From NCBI GenBank assembly GCA_023424275.1, contig JAFAED010000526.1, forward strand, positions 1 through 5,175: a stretch of DNA of 5,175 bases. Direction: 5' to 3'. This DNA comes from Pseudomonadota bacterium (GTDB lineage: Bacteria; Pseudomonadota; Alphaproteobacteria; Sphingomonadales; Sphingomonadaceae). The notes beneath the pieces are model-generated. The model ran no database searches and was not told the origin of the DNA. It was given only the letters and a program-made list of their open reading frames with translations. Each line of letters starts with the position of its first letter. Position 1 is the stretch's first letter. Both the position numbers and the translations under genes were made by a program. Below are positions 5,158 through 5,175 of the stretch, piece after piece.

Positions 5158-5166
5158 AGGAGGAGG
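5158..5166 (+). promoter_or_regulatory. Shine-Dalgarno sequence of a gene starting beyond the window
   Basis: AGGAGGAGG lies 9 nt before the window end with no start codon after it inside the window. A plus-strand gene probably begins at about 5176. No clear promoter was recognised in 5081-5157. Confidence 0.5.
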
Positions 5167-5175
5167 GGCGGAAGC

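Overview
The window reads as chromosomal DNA from a high-GC alphaproteobacterium, most likely a sphingomonad. This is inference from three things: the protein families present, a perfect GGAAC-N16-CGTT promoter of the EcfG general-stress-response type, and a winged-helix family (PAWDxLLDLY...SSLCIAS...TTALRW...DGRR) that I associate with Sphingomonadales. No RNA gene, CRISPR array, IS transposase or integrase was seen.

Layout. Positions 1-1124 (+) hold the C-terminal part of an alpha-amino-acid ester hydrolase of the CocE/NonD group; its N-terminus lies outside the window. It converges on a winged-helix regulator gene on the minus strand (1861-1271). A 354-nt divergent intergenic region (1862-2215) separates that regulator from a compact plus-strand row of four genes: a LuxR-type HTH protein with a single C-terminal membrane helix (2216-2734), a small helical protein of unknown function (2801-3124), a polytopic membrane protein of unknown function (3164-3610) and a RadC-family JAMM protein (3607-4689). 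The last carries an extra C-terminal winged-helix domain, clearly homologous to that of the minus-strand regulator. The membrane-protein and RadC genes overlap as GTGA. The EcfG-type promoter lies 58 nt before the start of the four-gene row.

Downstream of the row, 4740-5080 repeats 1148-1497 in the same orientation. It contains the 3' third of the winged-helix regulator gene plus its downstream flank. The repeated gene end is a frameshifted, truncated pseudogene. The two direct repeats bracket almost the whole cluster, about 3.58 kb apart. The window ends in a strong Shine-Dalgarno sequence, presumably of a gene that starts just beyond it.

Working model (inference): a stress-inducible accessory module made of a membrane-anchored HTH protein, a membrane protein, a small helical protein and a RadC enzyme equipped with a DNA-binding domain, with a divergent regulator that shares that DNA-binding domain. 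The RadC/winged-helix fusion and the three occurrences of one winged-helix module within 3.8 kb are the most unusual points.
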